Shown here: in pieces, positions 60,152-64,000 of the stretch
How positions within the stretch are numbered: position 1 is the first letter of the stretch
How the letters are laid out: each line of letters starts with the position of its first letter
NCBI GenBank assembly: GCA_030746775.1
Contig: JASLLZ010000005.1
Location: forward strand, 1-64,000
Length of the DNA stretch: 64,000 bases
Direction: 5' to 3'
Source: Rhodospirillales bacterium
Lineage (GTDB): Bacteria > Pseudomonadota > Alphaproteobacteria > Rhodospirillales > JASLLZ01
Notes under the pieces: model-generated
Database searches by the model: none
What the model was told of the DNA's origin: nothing
What the model saw: the letters and a program-made list of their open reading frames with translations, nothing else
Position numbers and translations under genes: made by a program

Positions 60152-61439
60152 CCGCACTTTCGTCCCCCGCTTTGGGCAAGGTATCAAGAAACGGCGCCAA
60201 CTCCGCCACTACGGCATCAAGCACGTGGGCCTCGGCTTCGGCAAAGGCATGGGCTGCCTCGATGCTGGCCCATCGGCGGTCGGCGTCGTCGAGGAGATGC
60301 GCGACGGCAATCGCCAATGCCGCTTCGTCCGCCACTTCGGCGGCCGCGCCGGTCTCCTTCATCTGCGCCGCCATGTCCTCGAAGTTTGCCATGTGAGGGC
60401 CGTGAATCAAGGCACAGCCGAGGCGTGCCGGCTCGATCGGATTTTGCCCGCCGAGCGGTACCAGGGACTTGCCCATGAAAACCACGTCGGCGAGACGAAA
60501 GAAGAGCCCTAGTTCGCCCAGGGTATCGGCGAGATAAATATCGGTCGCCGCCGCAATGGTCTCACCGGCCGAACGCAGGGCCACCGAATGGCCTCCCCGG
60601 CGCAAGGTTTGGGCAATGGCGGCGCCGCGCTCGGGGTGACGGGGAACGATGATGGTGAGGAGATCCGGGCGGTCGGCCCCGAGGCGCCGATGAACGGCGG
60701 CCATAATTGTCTCCTCGCCGGGATGGGTGCTCGCCGCGAGCCAGCGCGGCCGGTCGCCCAACTCGGCCGACAAAAGATCAAGGGCCTTCGCGTCGGCCGG
60801 CAAAGGAGGCGCGGCGAATTTAAGGTTGCCCACCGACTTTGCTTTCCCGGCCCCCAACCGGCGCAGGCGCCCGGCGTCTATTTCGGCCTGCCCCAGGCAC
60901 AGGGTAAAACCAGCCAAAACGCGCCGAATGAGGCCAGGCGCGCGGCGCCATCCAGCGAACGAACGTGGCGAGACGCGACCGTTGACCAATATCACCGGCA
61001 CCTTGCGCGCCGCCGATTCGGTTACCAGGTTGGGCCAGAACTCGGATTCCGCCCACAACACCAGATCGGGTCGCCAATGATCCAGAAAGCGCCGCACATA
61101 GCTCAACCGGTCGACGGGAATGTACTGATGAAAGGCGCCCTTGGGCAGGCGCTCGGCCATCATCGCGGCCGACGTCACGGTGCCGGTGGTAAAGAGAATG
61201 CCGAGCCCCGGGCGCTCGCCGAGCAGCCGTTCGACAAGCGGCATCATGGACAGCGACTCGCCGATACTGGCGGCGTGGGCCCACACCAGGGGTCCGTCGG
61301 GACGGGGCAGGCCCGGGCGGCCAAGGCGTTCGCCGAAGCGGGCCCGGTCCTCCTTGCCGCGTGCCATGCGAGCCGCCAAATAAAGGCGCACCAGGGGCGT
61401 TGCCAGGAAAGTGGCGGCGCGGTAAAGGGTCAACATCAC
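60144..61439 (-). CDS. waaA: 3-deoxy-D-manno-octulosonic acid transferase
   Basis: LVWAHAASIGESLSMMPLVERLL, FTTGTVTSAAMMAERLP, GQNPIEPARLGCALIHGPHMANF. Confidence 0.96.
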   Translation of the reverse strand: MMLTLYRAATFLATPLVRLYLAARMARGKEDRARFGERLGRPGLPRPDGPLVWAHAASIGESLSMMPLVERLLGERPGLGILFTTGTVTSAAMMAERLPKGAFHQYIPVDRLSYVRRFLDHWRPDLVLWAESEFWPNLVTESAARKVPVILVNGRVSPRSFAGWRRAPGLIRRVLAGFTLCLGQAEIDAGRLRRLGAGKAKSVGNLKFAAPPLPADAKALDLLSAELGDRPRWLAASTHPGEETIMAAVHRRLGADRPDLLTIIVPRHPERGAAIAQTLRRGGHSVALRSAGETIAAATDIYLADTLGELGLFFRLADVVFMGKSLVPLGGQNPIEPARLGCALIHGPHMANFEDMAAQMKETGAAAEVADEAALAIAVAHLLDDADRRWASIEAAHAFAEAEAHVLDAVVAELAPFLDTLPKAGDESADA

Positions 61440-62152
61440 GACGCCCGGCCGTCTTCTAGCGGGGCCGGCTCGATGGGCGCGAAGCCGCCGAGGCGGTCGG
61501 CCTCCCGGGTAACCGCGTTGATGGCGTCCTCGACCTGTTGCCGCGCCGCCTCAAGGCCGGCCGCGTCAGCGTCGCGCGCTACCTCGATCGGTTCACCCCA
61601 AACGAAGACGCCGCGCCCGAATGGCAGCGCGACGACAAAGCGGTCCCACGTGGAAAGAACGCGCCGCCGGTCGATGCCGTAGGCGACGGGTACGATGGGC
61701 GCTCCCGAAAGCCGCGCCAGGGTAACGATGCCATCGCCGGCCCGCATGCGCGGTCCGTGCGGGCCGTCGGGAGTCAGGCCGACGGATTCGCCGCCTTCGA
61801 GGATTCGTAAAAGGGCGCGCAAGGCGCCGCTACCGCCCCGGGTCGTCGAACCCCGTACGGTGCGGATACCCAGGTGCGCCGTGGTACGGGCGATAAGCTG
61901 GCCGTCGGGATGCTGCGAGGTTAGCGTGTGAATGACCCGGCCGGGCTGCCAGCAGGCGTGCATCATCATCAACCGTCCGTGCCAGAAACATAGGATGAAG
62001 GGCCGCTCCGCATTCCACAGGCGGCGGGGAATTTCACCGCCGACCACGGTCCAGTTTCCGGTGGCGTGGACGAGACGAATGTATTGGGCGCCCAGCCAAC
62101 AGATGAGGCGACGGATCGTTTCGTTGCGCAGCACCCTTTTCAGCGGCCTCAC
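61436..62152 (-). CDS. DUF374 / lysophospholipid acyltransferase family protein
   Basis: FILCFWHGRLMMMHACWQPGRVIHTLTSQHPDGQLIARTTAHLGIRTVRGST, LTPDGPHGPRM. Confidence 0.92.
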   Translation of the reverse strand: MRPLKRVLRNETIRRLICWLGAQYIRLVHATGNWTVVGGEIPRRLWNAERPFILCFWHGRLMMMHACWQPGRVIHTLTSQHPDGQLIARTTAHLGIRTVRGSTTRGGSGALRALLRILEGGESVGLTPDGPHGPRMRAGDGIVTLARLSGAPIVPVAYGIDRRRVLSTWDRFVVALPFGRGVFVWGEPIEVARDADAAGLEAARQQVEDAINAVTREADRLGGFAPIEPAPLEDGRAS

Positions 62153-63903
62153 CCTTGGTGGACCTCGGCCACCTGGGCATCATCGGCCGTCTCGGCGAAT
62201 TGCATGGCATAGAGGCGCGCATATGCCCCGTCGAGGGCAAGAAGATCGACATGGCTTCCCGATTCAATGACCGCTCCGCCCTCGATGACGTGGATCAGGT
62301 CGGCGCCGACGACGGTCGACAAGCGATGCGCGATAACCAAGGTCGTGCGGCCCAGCATCAACTGGCCGAGGGCCGCCTGCACCTGGCGTTCCGATTCCGT
62401 ATCGAGGGCCGAAGTGGCCTCGTCGAGGAGCAAGATGGGGGCGTTCTTCAGCATGGCGCGGGCAATGGCAAGGCGCTGGCGCTGGCCGCCCGACAGCTTG
62501 GTTCCGTGTTCACCGACCAAGGTGTCGTATCCTTGCGGCAAGTCGATGATGAAATCATGGGCGGCGGCGTGGCGCGCCGCCTCTTCTATCTCGGCGTCGC
62601 CGGCGGCCGCCCGGCCGTAAGCGATATTGGCCCGCACCGTATCGTCGAACAACATGATCTCTTGGCTGACCAGGGCGATGTTGGCGTGGAGCGAGGCGAA
62701 GGTCACTTCGCGGACATCGGTACCGTCGATGAAGACGGACCCCGAATCGACGTCATAGAAGCGGGGAATCAGGTTGAGGATGGTCGACTTTCCAGCCCCC
62801 GAGGGTCCGACCAGGGCGACGGTCTTGCCGGCCGGCACCGAAATTGTCACGCCCTCCAGGGTCGGCTGGCCCTTGATATACGAAAAGCGCACGTCGTCGA
62901 GGACGATATTGCCGCCGCCGACCGCCAAGTCACGGGCACCCGGCTTCTCCACGATACGCGGCTCCTGGTCGAGAAGATTAAACAGCCTGTCGGCGGCGGC
63001 CAGCCCCTCCTGCACGCTCGTGTTCAGGTTGGCCAGGCGCTTCATCGGCTCGTAAGCGAGCAAGAGCGCCGTGATGAAGGAAAAGAATGCGCCGGCGTCA
63101 ATCTGGTCCTCGATCACCCGCCAGCCGCCATAGACGATAACCACGGCGACGGCCACGCCACCCAGGGTTTCCATAACGGGGCTGGACAGCGCGCGGATGC
63201 GTTGAGCCCGGAATGTGAGTCGGAAAAGACGTTCAACCACGTCGGCCACCCGACCGCGCTCATAGCCTTCCATGCCGTATGCCTTGACCACGCGGATGCC
63301 CTGGAAAGTCTGTCCCAAATGGGTCGTCAGCAAGCCCATTTCGTGTTGGGTGTTGGCGGTGACCTTGCGCATGCGCCGCCCGATGCGCACGATGGGCAGT
63401 ATGGCGAGCGGGAAGACGAAGAAGGCGATGGCGGCAAGCTGCCAGTCCTGAACGAACATCACGATGACCAGGCCGACAAGCGACAGAAGGTCCTTGCCAA
63501 GGCTGGTCAGGGCATTCGACACCGCCGTTCGCATCATGTTGATATCGTAAGTGAAGCGCGAAATCAGTTTGCCCGACGACGTGGCCTGGAAAAATCCAAG
63601 GTCCATGCGCGCCAAATGGGCGAACAAGCGGTTTTGGGTGTCGGCGACGATTTTCAGGCCGACGAAACTCATCAAGGTCGCCTGGCCGTAATTGGCCAGC
63701 CCCTTGATGAGGAAGGCGGCCAGGACGGCGCCTCCGACGAGCCACAGGATGTCGCGATTTTTGTCGACGAAGACGTCGTTGACCACGGGTTTCATCAACC
63801 AAGCGCTAAGCGCCGTGGCCGCCGCCATGACGGCCATGCACGCCACCGCCAGCGCTATCCAGCCGAGATAGCGCCTGACGCTCTCGCGCAACAAGCGGCG
63901 CAT
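62149..63903 (-). CDS. ABC transporter, fused permease/ATP-binding protein (MsbA-like)
   Basis: Six-TM N-terminus; VALVGPSGAGKSTILNLIPRFYD, TKLSGGQRQRLAIARAMLKNAPILLLDEATSALDTESE. Confidence 0.94.
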   Translation of the reverse strand: MRRLLRESVRRYLGWIALAVACMAVMAAATALSAWLMKPVVNDVFVDKNRDILWLVGGAVLAAFLIKGLANYGQATLMSFVGLKIVADTQNRLFAHLARMDLGFFQATSSGKLISRFTYDINMMRTAVSNALTSLGKDLLSLVGLVIVMFVQDWQLAAIAFFVFPLAILPIVRIGRRMRKVTANTQHEMGLLTTHLGQTFQGIRVVKAYGMEGYERGRVADVVERLFRLTFRAQRIRALSSPVMETLGGVAVAVVIVYGGWRVIEDQIDAGAFFSFITALLLAYEPMKRLANLNTSVQEGLAAADRLFNLLDQEPRIVEKPGARDLAVGGGNIVLDDVRFSYIKGQPTLEGVTISVPAGKTVALVGPSGAGKSTILNLIPRFYDVDSGSVFIDGTDVREVTFASLHANIALVSQEIMLFDDTVRANIAYGRAAAGDAEIEEAARHAAAHDFIIDLPQGYDTLVGEHGTKLSGGQRQRLAIARAMLKNAPILLLDEATSALDTESERQVQAALGQLMLGRTTLVIAHRLSTVVGADLIHVIEGGAVIESGSHVDLLALDGAYARLYAMQFAETADDAQVAEVHQG

Positions 63904-64000
63904 GAGGACGAACGAGGACTGGTGTCCAGGATGGTCGGTGGCGGCAACGCCGTTCAAGTCTGGTCCCCTCAATGAACGGCCGGACCATAGCACGCGCCAG

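Noticed and set aside
62155-63975. 606-aa plus-strand ORF antisense to the ABC transporter
   Set aside because: Shadow ORF; ABC motifs are clear on the minus strand.

Overview
This is a GC-rich chromosomal window, most likely from an alphaproteobacterium. That assignment rests on the plant/alpha-type gshA, the purS-purQ-purL-bolA-grxD block, the DUF1476 protein, a SAM-II riboswitch and the lpxL/lpxK/waaA/DUF374/ABC block. The left edge holds mobile-element debris: the last 18 codons of an IS630-type transposase and a likely tyrosine-recombinase C-terminal scrap. From about 2.6 to 25.3 kb there is a large accessory catabolic cluster. It contains a TRAP transporter, hydantoinase, two DapA-like lyases/aldolases, two unrelated lactonase-type hydrolases, a GntR/FCD regulator, a PucG-like aminotransferase, an AllA-like lyase, an M20 amidohydrolase, a PuuE-like deacetylase and a 994-aa fusion of the three HcnA/HcnB/HcnC-type modules. 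The rest is mostly housekeeping: metZ, tldD, gshA, rsmE, ubiA, the pur genes, xseA and lipid A/Kdo genes, plus a BrnT/BrnA toxin-antitoxin pair. The best second-look items are: a 279-bp five-hairpin element with related termini (2324-2602); a two-copy palindromic/TIR element family (18741-18793 and 50576-50741); an ~80-bp direct repeat placed upstream of two catabolic genes; the three-module oxidoreductase fusion; a SAM-II riboswitch followed by an intrinsic terminator; a DUF3179 gene interrupted by a single TAA; and a 70-bp duplication of the purC-paralog 3' end flanking a carbonic anhydrase gene. A 54-aa secreted-peptide gene, absent from the ORF track, also has its own near-consensus promoter and terminator. 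No rRNA, tRNA or CRISPR array was recognised. All family calls come from reading the sequence; no database search was run.
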